Shown here piece after piece: positions 20,461-27,381 of a DNA stretch of 34,523 nucleotides. The notes under the pieces are model-generated. The model was not told where the DNA came from, made no database searches, and was given only the letters and a program-made list of their open reading frames with translations. Numbering within the stretch: position 1 is the first letter of the stretch; every line of letters starts with the position of its first letter. The DNA comes from a virus: positions 1 to 34,523 of IMG/VR virus record IMGVR_UViG_3300045966_000100; one strand, 5' to 3'. The translations under genes and the position numbers were made by a program.

Positions 20461-21829
20461 CGCGATCGCGCGACCGAAGCGCGGCGTCCAGGTCCCGCGC
20501 ATCGCTCCCCCGCGTCCCGCGCGGAGCCTGATCCGCGAGTTCCGGAAGGTCGCGACCGAAGCCGGGATCGTCCTCATGAAGTGGCAGGACACCGCCGCGA
20601 CTTACCTCTGCGCGCGCGGTCCGGCGGGCTGGATGTTCCGCGAGATCGCGGTCGTCGTCGCGCGGCAGAACGGGAAGACCGAACTCCTCGTCCCGCGCAT
20701 CCTCCTCGACCTGAGGGCGGGGAAGCGGGTCATCCACACGGCGCAGAACCGGACCCTCCCCCGGGAAGTCTTCCTCCGGGTGGCGTCCCTCCTGGACCTC
20801 GACGAGACGAAGTTCGTCCGCTACGCGAACGGCCAGGAGATGATCATGATGTCGAACGGCGGGTCCTACCGGATCGTCGCTCCTCAGCGGGGCGCGCGCG
20901 GACTGACCGGCGATACCCTGATCTTCGACGAACTGCGCGAGTTCGAGGACTACGACATCGTCGGCGCAGCGGGTCCGACGCTGACGGCGTCGCCGGACCC
21001 TCAGGTCATCTACCTGTCGAACGCGGGCTACGACTCGTCGGTCGTCCTGAACGATCTCCGGCGGCGGGGCGAGACCGGCGGCGACGGGGACCTCTGCTAC
21101 CTGGAGTGGAGCGCGGACCCGGACCGTCCGGCCCAGGACCGGCGCGGGTGGGCGGAGGCGAACCCGGCGCTCGGGACGATCATCTCCTGGGACTTCCTGG
21201 AGCATCAGTACCGGACCCGGCCTCCGGCGATCTTCGAGACGGAGCATCTCTGCCGATGGACCGCGTCATCGAACCCGACGCTCGTCTCGATCGGCGCATG
21301 GGCCTCGTGTCAGACGAAGATCACGGAGGACCCGGTCCGTCCCTCGATGGCCTTCAACATGGACCCGTCCGGGAAGCGCGCGTCGGCGGCGATGTCCTGG
21401 ACGATGACCGACGGTCGGGTCGCGCTCGTCGAACTGGAGGAGGCGACGGGGGACCCGATCGCGGTCGAACTGCTCGGCGCGCGGCTGAAGGAACTCGCCC
21501 GGACGCATCGCGCGCGGCGCGTCGCCTTCGCGTCCTGGACCGATAAGGACCTCGCGCGCTATGTCCCCCGGGCCGAGGCGCTCGACGGGAAGGACTTCGC
21601 GAACGCGTCCGAGAACTTCGCGCGGCTCGTGGCGCAGGGTCGGCTCGCATGGGAGTCGGCGGACCACATCTCCGAGGACCTCGCGTGGACGGCGCGGAAG
21701 CCTCACGAGTCGGGCGCATGGCAAGCCGTCCCAGTCAATCAGGAGCGGGCGGTGACATCCGTCCTCGCGGCGATCCGCGCGGTATGGTTAGCGTCGGCTC
21801 CTCGACCTCCCGTTCCGAGGATAGGTTAG
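20447..21829 (+). CDS. terL: Large terminase subunit
   Basis: This 460-residue GTG-start protein is the packaging motor. The N-terminal ATPase has a Walker A variant VVARQNGKTE (70-79) and Walker B LIFDE (158-162), with an R-rich MWQ-like entry segment before it. The C-terminal half carries the RuvC-like nuclease, with Asp in NMDPSG (about 304) and later acidic residues. Length is at the short end of the Terminase_1 family. It lies between HNH and portal, the standard order. Confidence 0.93.
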   Translation: MALTDAIARPKRGVQVPRIAPPRPARSLIREFRKVATEAGIVLMKWQDTAATYLCARGPAGWMFREIAVVVARQNGKTELLVPRILLDLRAGKRVIHTAQNRTLPREVFLRVASLLDLDETKFVRYANGQEMIMMSNGGSYRIVAPQRGARGLTGDTLIFDELREFEDYDIVGAAGPTLTASPDPQVIYLSNAGYDSSVVLNDLRRRGETGGDGDLCYLEWSADPDRPAQDRRGWAEANPALGTIISWDFLEHQYRTRPPAIFETEHLCRWTASSNPTLVSIGAWASCQTKITEDPVRPSMAFNMDPSGKRASAAMSWTMTDGRVALVELEEATGDPIAVELLGARLKELARTHRARRVAFASWTDKDLARYVPRAEALDGKDFANASENFARLVAQGRLAWESADHISEDLAWTARKPHESGAWQAVPVNQERAVTSVLAAIRAVWLASAPRPPVPRIG

Positions 21830-21831
21830 AG

Positions 21832-23181
21832 ATGGGACTTCTCTCGCAACTGGCCGAACTGTTCATCCCTCCTCCGGCAGAGGAGCAGATGCGCGTCGTC
21901 AACTCCGAGGACTTCATCCTCGCGAACGAAGCGAGCGCGATCGACGATAACTACCTGAACTTCGTCGCGATGCTCACGGCGCGACGGAACGGCGGGTCGT
22001 ACCGCGTCCCGTCGGTGGACGAGGCGCTCGGCGTCCCGGCGGTGTGGGCGGCGACGACCCTCATCGCGAACACGGTCGGCTCGCTCTCGATGGAGGCCTA
22101 CCGGAGCGGCGTCCTCCTGGAGCCGAAGGAGACGCCGAGGCTGATCCAGAGGCCGAACCCGTTCACGACTCCGCGCGAGTTCTACCGGGACACGGCCTAC
22201 TACCTCGCGACGCGCGGGGAGGCGTGGTGGTGGATACCGACCCGGGACACGGACGGCTCGGCGCTCGCGCTGTACCCGATCCCTCCCTGGGAAATCAGCG
22301 TCGAACCGAACGGTCGGAACCGGCTCCGTCCGACGATCAAGTGGGGGAAGGAGACCGTCGCGAACGAGGACCTCCGACATCTGACGATGATCCGGGGGAA
22401 GGACGGGCGCGGGGTCGGCCCGCTCCAGAAGTGCGGCTCGGCAGTCTCCGTCACGGTCGAGGCGCAGGACTGGGCGGCGAACTTCTTCTCGGGGAACCTC
22501 CCGTCGATCATCGGGACGACCGATCAGGACCTCGACGAGGGGGAACTGAAACTGCTCGACAAACAATGGGCGGAGAAGGCCGGGAACCTCCCGCGCTGGA
22601 TGACTCAGGGGATGAAGATCGCGCCGTCGCCGATCTCGCCCGAGACGGCGCAACTGACGGAGGCGCGGAACCATCAGATCGGGGAAGCGGCTCGGATGTT
22701 CTCGATGCCCGGGGCGCTCCTGGAGTTCCAGATGGGCGGCTCGTCGATCACCTACCAGAACCAGCAGGACATCTGGTCCGACTTCCAGCGGCGGTGTCTC
22801 TCGCCGAACTACCTGGAGCCGATCGAGCAGGAGATGACCGACCTCCTCGTCCGCTCGACGACCGCGCGCTTCAACCTGAAGCAACTGCTCCGGGCCGACG
22901 CGAAGACACGCTTCGAGGTCCACAAACTCGCGATCGAGGCGGACATCTACGACTCGGAGACGGCGGCTCGCGAGGAGGGCTACGCTCCGGGATCGGTGGA
23001 CTTCGCTCCCGTTCCGTTCGCGGTCCCTCAGGCGGTCCCGGCGCTGATCCCGACGATGACCCGCTCGGAGGCTCCGCTCCAGGACCTCCGGTGTCCGAAG
23101 TGCGGGTGGCTCGCGGGCCGCGTCGCAGGGCGGGCGGAGATCAAGTGTCGGCGCTGCGGGAAGATCGTCGAGGCGGCATGA
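21832..23181 (+). CDS. Portal protein with C-terminal Com-like zinc ribbon
   Basis: 449 residues. Residues about 30-400 match the HK97-type portal: a VDEALGVPAVWAATTLIANT helix, RLIQRPNPFTTPREF, GEAWWWIPTRD, LHMI/LTMIRGKDGRGVGPLQ-like and MFSMPGALLEFQM segments. The last 29 residues form an unrelated zinc ribbon with C421xxC424 and C439xxC442 (AEIKCRRCGK), like the Mu Com protein that controls mom translation. Such a fusion is unusual. The ring would display twelve ribbons. The role of the ribbon is unknown. Confidence 0.9.
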   Translation: MGLLSQLAELFIPPPAEEQMRVVNSEDFILANEASAIDDNYLNFVAMLTARRNGGSYRVPSVDEALGVPAVWAATTLIANTVGSLSMEAYRSGVLLEPKETPRLIQRPNPFTTPREFYRDTAYYLATRGEAWWWIPTRDTDGSALALYPIPPWEISVEPNGRNRLRPTIKWGKETVANEDLRHLTMIRGKDGRGVGPLQKCGSAVSVTVEAQDWAANFFSGNLPSIIGTTDQDLDEGELKLLDKQWAEKAGNLPRWMTQGMKIAPSPISPETAQLTEARNHQIGEAARMFSMPGALLEFQMGGSSITYQNQQDIWSDFQRRCLSPNYLEPIEQEMTDLLVRSTTARFNLKQLLRADAKTRFEVHKLAIEADIYDSETAAREEGYAPGSVDFAPVPFAVPQAVPALIPTMTRSEAPLQDLRCPKCGWLAGRVAGRAEIKCRRCGKIVEAA

Positions 23182-23182
23182 G

Positions 23183-23512
23183 ATGAACAACCAGATCACG
23201 ATCACGCGCGGGGATGACCGGGAACTGGAACTGACCCTGACCGACGGCGGCGGCGCGCCGATCGACCTGACCGGGGCGTCCCTCTGGTTCACGGTGGAGA
23301 ACCTCTTCCAGAAGACACTCGCCGACGGGATCGCGGTCTCGGCTCCGTTGACCGGAGTCGCGATCATCTCCATCGAGGCCGGAGACACTTCAGGCTCTCC
23401 GGATCGTCGAGTAGCCTATCCCTACGATGTCCAGGTTCGGACTTCGCTCGGGAAGACGAAGACTCCCATCCGGGGCGTTCTCGTCGTGAAGCCTGACATA
23501 ACGGAGGACTGA
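23183..23512 (+). CDS. Beta-sandwich virion or head-tail protein
   Basis: 109 residues; the ITRGDDRELELTLTDGGGAP opening and PIDLTGASLWFTVEN are the usual pattern of phage BppU-type N-terminal/Ig-like domains. Such proteins sit in baseplate or neck. It lies straight after the portal. Role inferred from pattern. Confidence 0.6.
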   Translation: MNNQITITRGDDRELELTLTDGGGAPIDLTGASLWFTVENLFQKTLADGIAVSAPLTGVAIISIEAGDTSGSPDRRVAYPYDVQVRTSLGKTKTPIRGVLVVKPDITED

Positions 23513-23514
23513 CG

Positions 23515-23940
23515 GTGGCGGCAGGAACCTGGACCCTTCCGGACTCGGCTCGAACGGACCTACTGAACGGGACCTTCGACATCGACTCCGACACATGGAA
23601 GATGGCGCTCTTCCTCTCGTCCTCGAACATCGGGGCGGGATCAACGACATACGCGGCGCTCACGAACGAACACGCGAACAACAACGGCTATACGACAGGC
23701 GGGATCACGATCGCGCTGAACCTGTCGGGGACGACGAGCGTGAAGATCGACATCACGACGGACCCGGTGTGGACCGCGTCCGGCGGGTCGATCACGGCGC
23801 GCTTCGCAGTCATCTACGAGAGCGGCGGGCGGGTCCTCTGCTACTGCCTACTCGACTCGACTCCGGCGGATGTGACCGCGACGGACGGGAACACCCTCAC
23901 GGTCGCCGCGCATACGAACGGCGTCGCGACTCTGGCCTAA
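23515..23940 (+). CDS. Probable virion (decoration/fibre) protein
   Basis: 141 residues from GTG. TWKMALFLSSSNIGAGSTTY and TTGGITIALNLSG are alternating strands of a Gly/Thr-rich jelly-roll-like fold, followed by WTASGGSITARFAVIYESGG. This domain is common in phage structural proteins of unknown precise role. It sits between the portal-proximal gene and the repeat fibre, both structural. Confidence 0.65.
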   Translation: MAAGTWTLPDSARTDLLNGTFDIDSDTWKMALFLSSSNIGAGSTTYAALTNEHANNNGYTTGGITIALNLSGTTSVKIDITTDPVWTASGGSITARFAVIYESGGRVLCYCLLDSTPADVTATDGNTLTVAAHTNGVATLA

Positions 23941-23945
23941 CCTGA

Positions 23946-23962
23946 GGGAGGGATAGCCTCCC
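23946..23962 (+). promoter_or_regulatory. Hairpin covering the ribosome site of the repeat protein
   Basis: GGGAGG (23946-23951) pairs with CCTCCC (23957-23962) around GATAG, and the GTG start follows directly. The only ribosome-binding sequence of the next gene is thus in the stem, so translation may need opening of the hairpin. Confidence 0.55.
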
Positions 23963-25747
23963 GTGGCAATCGGAGCGGGCGCGGCTGGCGCATGGGCGGC
24001 AGTCAACGCGACGACGCAGACGGTCACCCTGCCGACACACGCGGCGGGCGATCTCCTCCTGCTCATCGCGGCGTGTAAGGCGTCCACGATCGACTCTGCC
24101 GATCCGACGATCACGACTCCGGCGACGGGCTGGACGAGGATCGGGACCTTCGCGGACGGGTCGGTCAACGCGGGGAACGGCCTCGGCTCCGTCCGACAGG
24201 CGATCTTCTACAAGATCGCGACCTCGTCTTCTGAGACGAACCCGGTCGTCACATGGGGCGGGAGTCAGACGGCGGCACCGGGGATCGCGGTCGCGCAGTC
24301 GTTCACGAAGGGCGGCGGGGAAGTCTGGAAGATACCCGTCGCGGTCCAGGCGGCGACGAACAACGCGACCTCGATCTCGGTCACGATGGGATCGAACCCG
24401 GGGATCATCGCGGGGGACTGGGGCGTCATCTTCCACACGACCCGGGATGACTCCGCGCTGACCGTCCCGTCCTGGACGGCGACGGGGACGACGCTCGCAG
24501 CGGTCGTCGAGTACCCGGGGACCGCGATCGCGACCGGGACCTCGAACGATATGGCGGGCGACTCGGGCTACCGATCGGTCACATCCGGGACGGCGTCTGC
24601 GGCTCCGGTCGTGACCGGGACGCAGGGCGCAGCGGAGACCGGCGTGACGGCCTTCGTCCGGCTCCGGGTGGAGACGGCGGCTCCGCAGACGGCGACCCCG
24701 TCCACGGTCTCCCTCACGATCACGACTCACGCGCCGACGGTGTCGGTCCCGAACAATGTCACGGTCACTCCGGCGACGGCGAGTCTCACGATCTCGACGC
24801 ACATCCCGACGGTGTCCGCTCCGAGGCTCGTCACTCCGGCGACGGTCGCGCTGACGATCTCCGGCCTCGCGCCGACCGTCTCGACTCCGAGGCTCGCGAC
24901 TCCCTCCACGGCTTCGCTCGTCGTCACGACTCACGCGCCGACCGTCTCGACCTCGGCGAACCAGACGGTCACTCCTGGAACCGCTTCGCTCATGGTGACG
25001 GGCTTCGCTCCGACCGTCACGGCCTCGGCTCACCAGACGGTCACGCCGGGGACGGCCTCTCTCGCGGTGACGGGCTTCGCGCCGACGGTCACGGCGTCCG
25101 ACCATAAGACCGTCGTCCCGACGACACGGGACCTCACGGTCTCAGGCCACGCTCCGACCGTCACGGCCTCGAACAACCAGACGGTCGTCCCGGGGACGGC
25201 GGCGCTCACGATCACGACACACGCTCCGAGCGTCGGGCAACCAGTCCAGGTCACGCCGGACACGCGGGCGCTCACGGTCACGACTCACGCGCCGACGGTG
25301 ACGGCGACGGCGCATCAGACCGTCACGCCGGGGACCGTGGCGCTCGTCCTCCAGGGCTTCGCGCCGACCGTCACGACTCCGAGGCTCGTCACCCCGACGA
25401 CGCGGGCGCTCGTCCTGACGACCTTCGAGCCGACGGTGACGATCGGCGCTGGAGGGACGGAGGTCGTCCCGGGGACGGCGGCGCTCGTCCTGACGACCTT
25501 CGCTCCGACCGTCGGACTCGGCCCGCTCGTCGTGACTCCTGGGACCCGGGCGCTCGTCCTCACGCGCTACGCGCCGACGGTCTCCGTCTCGGCGGAGGGG
25601 ATGTTCGGCTCGATCGGACCCTTCGACCCGACACACGGCGGCGTCGGCCCGAGCGGTCCCGGGATGGGCGGCGGGATCGGTCCTCATCAGCATACGGTCG
25701 GCGAACTCTCCCAGTCGGGGATCATCCGAGGCGAGATCGAAGGCTGA
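23963..25747 (+). CDS. Fibre-like virion protein with 13 tandem repeats
   Basis: 594 residues. Residues about 1-235 are a beta-rich head (VTLPTHAAGDLLLLIAAC, WTRIGTFADGS) typical of phage fibre-associated domains. Residues 243-546 hold 13 repeats of about 23 residues with core TP.T..L.(I/V/L)TT.APTV. A Gly-rich tail containing HQHTVGEL closes the protein. Repeats 5 and 6 are the most alike. It probably extends from the virion to contact the host, and repeat number could change by recombination. No enzyme motif seen. Confidence 0.75.
   Translation: MAIGAGAAGAWAAVNATTQTVTLPTHAAGDLLLLIAACKASTIDSADPTITTPATGWTRIGTFADGSVNAGNGLGSVRQAIFYKIATSSSETNPVVTWGGSQTAAPGIAVAQSFTKGGGEVWKIPVAVQAATNNATSISVTMGSNPGIIAGDWGVIFHTTRDDSALTVPSWTATGTTLAAVVEYPGTAIATGTSNDMAGDSGYRSVTSGTASAAPVVTGTQGAAETGVTAFVRLRVETAAPQTATPSTVSLTITTHAPTVSVPNNVTVTPATASLTISTHIPTVSAPRLVTPATVALTISGLAPTVSTPRLATPSTASLVVTTHAPTVSTSANQTVTPGTASLMVTGFAPTVTASAHQTVTPGTASLAVTGFAPTVTASDHKTVVPTTRDLTVSGHAPTVTASNNQTVVPGTAALTITTHAPSVGQPVQVTPDTRALTVTTHAPTVTATAHQTVTPGTVALVLQGFAPTVTTPRLVTPTTRALVLTTFEPTVTIGAGGTEVVPGTAALVLTTFAPTVGLGPLVVTPGTRALVLTRYAPTVSVSAEGMFGSIGPFDPTHGGVGPSGPGMGGGIGPHQHTVGELSQSGIIRGEIEG
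24689..25600 (+). repeat. About 70-bp coding repeats, 13 copies
   Basis: Thirteen units of 22-24 codons run in frame, with a conserved TP.T...L...APTV core and variable ends. Identity is higher in the protein than in the DNA, apart from neighbouring units 5 and 6, so most of the array is old. Confidence 0.8.
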
Positions 25748-25751
25748 AGAA

Positions 25752-25824
25752 GTGTTGCGTCCGCGCAACATCTGAGGCGCATATCGCTTGACAGGTCTAC
25801 CCGACCTCGTGTATCGTTCCTCTC
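25752..25824 (+). promoter_or_regulatory. Promoter module E (leaderless) within the structural region
   Basis: Box GTGTTGCGTCCGCGCAACA (25752-25770) with perfect half-sites TGTTGCG/CGCAACA, 17 bp, TTGACA (25788-25793), an 18-bp spacer, TATCGT (25812-25817), 7 bp, ATG at 25825. The operator TACCCGA-CC-TCGTGTA is at 25798-25813. This is the only rightward copy. Confidence 0.88.
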
Positions 25825-26358
25825 ATGAACACAACACCGCGAACGATCAAGGCTACGGGCGCTCGTGGCGGCTTCGCCTCCGAGGGCGCGGTCCGGCAGA
25901 ACGGCGGCTCGCTCCCGATCTACATCTGCTCCGAGTGCGGCGCGGATGTCGTGTGGGTCGAGTCGAAGCGAACCGGGCGGAAGTACCTCGCGAACATCTC
26001 CCGCGCGTACAACGGCGGGCGGTTCTACATCGGAGCGAACATCCACCAGGACGACCCGACCGACCCCCGGACGAAGTCCTACTTCGCGGCGCTGGAGGGC
26101 GACGGGGCCGAGGCTCAGGCCGAGGGCTTCGTCCCGGCCACGATCAACGGCCTGACTCCGGCAGAGTGGACCGAATATCAGGAGATCAAGGCGCAGAAGC
26201 GCGGCCTCGTAGACGCCTACGACGCGGCGACGACTGACGAGGAGCGGGCCGAGGTCCAGGCGAAGATCGACGCGATGACGGCGTCGAATCCCTGGGCTTC
26301 CTACCTGAAGTCGAGCGAGACGATCGTCGCGACCTTCATCCGGGACCGCGAGCGATGA
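25825..26358 (+). CDS. Leaderless first gene of cassette E, zinc-ribbon protein
   Basis: 177 residues starting MNTTPRTIKATGARGGF. A zinc ribbon begins with CSEC (about 35-38) and the section KRTGRKYLANISRAYNGGRF; no second CxxC is obvious. The middle part is rich in Glu and Ala helices (EYQEIKAQKRGLVDAYDAAT), probably a coiled coil, and the end is charged. It leads a cassette regulated like the leftward operons, so it probably acts with them. Function unknown. Confidence 0.7.
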   Translation: MNTTPRTIKATGARGGFASEGAVRQNGGSLPIYICSECGADVVWVESKRTGRKYLANISRAYNGGRFYIGANIHQDDPTDPRTKSYFAALEGDGAEAQAEGFVPATINGLTPAEWTEYQEIKAQKRGLVDAYDAATTDEERAEVQAKIDAMTASNPWASYLKSSETIVATFIRDRER

Positions 26359-26570
26359 AGTCGAACTACGACTACCGGCGGGCCGGGATCGAGTGGGCGC
26401 TGAAGGCGCTCCGGGTCCGGGGCGGGCGGAACCAGAGACACGCGATCCGCGACGAGAAGACCTACTACTGCGGGCAGCGGCGGACGAAGACGGAGGTCCC
26501 GGCGACGATCTCGCAGCGGCCTCGTTGCGCGGAGTGCGTCCGGGCCGCGCGGGAGCAGCCTATGTCGTGA
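26355..26570 (+). CDS. Small zinc-finger-like protein
   Basis: 71 residues, ATGA-coupled. C near 39, then C58xxC61 with a basic helix after it; a Lys/Arg-rich N-terminal half (KSNYDYRRAGIEWALKALRV). Probable nucleic-acid binder. Confidence 0.6.
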   Translation: MKSNYDYRRAGIEWALKALRVRGGRNQRHAIRDEKTYYCGQRRTKTEVPATISQRPRCAECVRAAREQPMS

Positions 26571-26812
26571 CAGACGCTACGGAAGACGCAGACGGAAGGA
26601 AGCGCCGATCTATGACACGGGACATCCGTCCCCCAGGAACGATCACCCTCGAAGACCTGAAGTCACTCGTCGATCCCCCGCAGAAGGGGACGCGGGCGAC
26701 GGATCAGGAAGTCCACGAGGCCGCAGTCAAGGCTCTTGACGGTATGCGCGGGATGAGTCTCGCGACGAAGCGTCGCGTCGTCCGGCGCGCGCTGAAGATT
26801 CTCTCGGCGTGA
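26567..26812 (+). CDS. Hypothetical helical protein
   Basis: 81 residues from GTG in a GTGA overlap; an ATG at 26612 is an alternative. [20 protein letters not shown] and [20 protein letters not shown] then a basic helix [11 protein letters not shown]. Unknown function; its stop overlaps the next gene. Confidence 0.6.
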   Translation: MTDATEDADGRKRRSMTRDIRPPGTITLEDLKSLVDPPQKGTRATDQEVHEAAVKALDGMRGMSLATKRRVVRRALKILSA

Positions 26813-27147
26813 AGGTCGTCGAGTACGGCGTCCAGGAGGTCCCTCGCGGGCTTCCTGGACTCCGGGGAATCTTCGTCGGCGGCTGCGTGGATCGCGGCGT
26901 CGGGAGTTCGTTCCGGGCGCGGGGACACGCGCACAACCGGCGCGGGGACTCGAACCTGGGATGGGTCTGTATCCGCTCCTCGAAGCGCGTCTTCACGGCG
27001 CGCGGGTGGCCGACCCGTCTCCTCTGGCACGAGTACGCGCACATCCTCACGCCGGGACACGGCCACGACGACAAGTGGCGGGAGGCGATGCGGTTCCTCC
27101 GACAACCGATCCCGGCCCGCTATCAGCGGAGACGGACGCCGATGTAG
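26809..27147 (+). CDS. Small zincin-like metalloprotease
   Basis: 112 residues. WHEYAHI near residue 73 is an HExxH zinc motif, with a downstream HDDKW that could supply the third ligand, as in SprT/WLM-type proteases and minimal zincins. [12 protein letters not shown] may help substrate contact. The protein is short for SprT, so this is a minimal version. It closes cassette E. Substrate unknown. Confidence 0.7.
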   Translation: MKVVEYGVQEVPRGLPGLRGIFVGGCVDRGVGSSFRARGHAHNRRGDSNLGWVCIRSSKRVFTARGWPTRLLWHEYAHILTPGHGHDDKWREAMRFLRQPIPARYQRRRTPM

Positions 27148-27213
27148 GATCAGGACAGGCCGGGGCGAGCCGTCGGCGCTGCGCGATGCGGCGGTGGGTC
27201 CGAACCCTCGGGA

Positions 27214-27254
27214 CCGATCCGTCCTTCGGGACTGGATCGGGGGCCATGACCCCC
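27214..27254 (+). terminator. Tandem hairpins before the capsid operon
   Basis: CCGATCCGTCC pairs with GGAC-T-GGATCGG around a TTCG tetraloop (27214-27240), and GGGGG pairs with CCCCC around CCATGA (27239-27254). Together they should end cassette E transcripts. There is no U-tract. Confidence 0.6.
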
Positions 27255-27260
27255 GGCCTC

Positions 27261-27290
27261 TAGACACGCGCCGACGCGATCGGCTACTCT
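27261..27290 (+). promoter_or_regulatory. Capsid operon promoter
   Basis: TAGACA (27261-27266) and TACTCT (27285-27290) are 18 bp apart; start near 27297, leader about 85 nt. CCGACG/CGTCGG (27311-27337) forms a stem, and GACCTC (27320) could pair with GAGGTC (27369), covering part of the ribosome site AGGAGG. Confidence 0.6.
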
Positions 27291-27381
27291 CGCGGCGAAC
27301 TGAAGTACGACCGACGCAGGACCTCAGAGTCCGTCGGGATACGGAAGGCCTCCGAGCCTACGCGCTAGGAGGTCTTTCTCT

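Noticed and set aside
21826-23388. Long leftward ORF (520 codons) opposite the portal
   Set aside because: Arg/Asp-rich low-complexity product typical of antisense frames in high-GC genes; the rightward frame is a clear portal.
23897-25105. Leftward 402-codon ORF opposite the repeat protein
   Set aside because: Arg/Asp/Gly-rich mirror of the coding repeats, no sensible start context.
24689-25600. Repeats as a CRISPR array
   Set aside because: Units are in-frame coding repeats without constant repeat/variable spacer structure.
25753-25770. TGTTGCG/CGCAACA palindrome as a terminator of the fibre gene
   Set aside because: Same box is found at a fixed 17 bp from TTGACA in all five promoter modules, so it is better read as an operator.
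27200-27260. tRNA-like stretch (GGTGGGTCCGAACCCTCGG)
   Set aside because: Does not fold as a cloverleaf; better explained by two successive hairpins.
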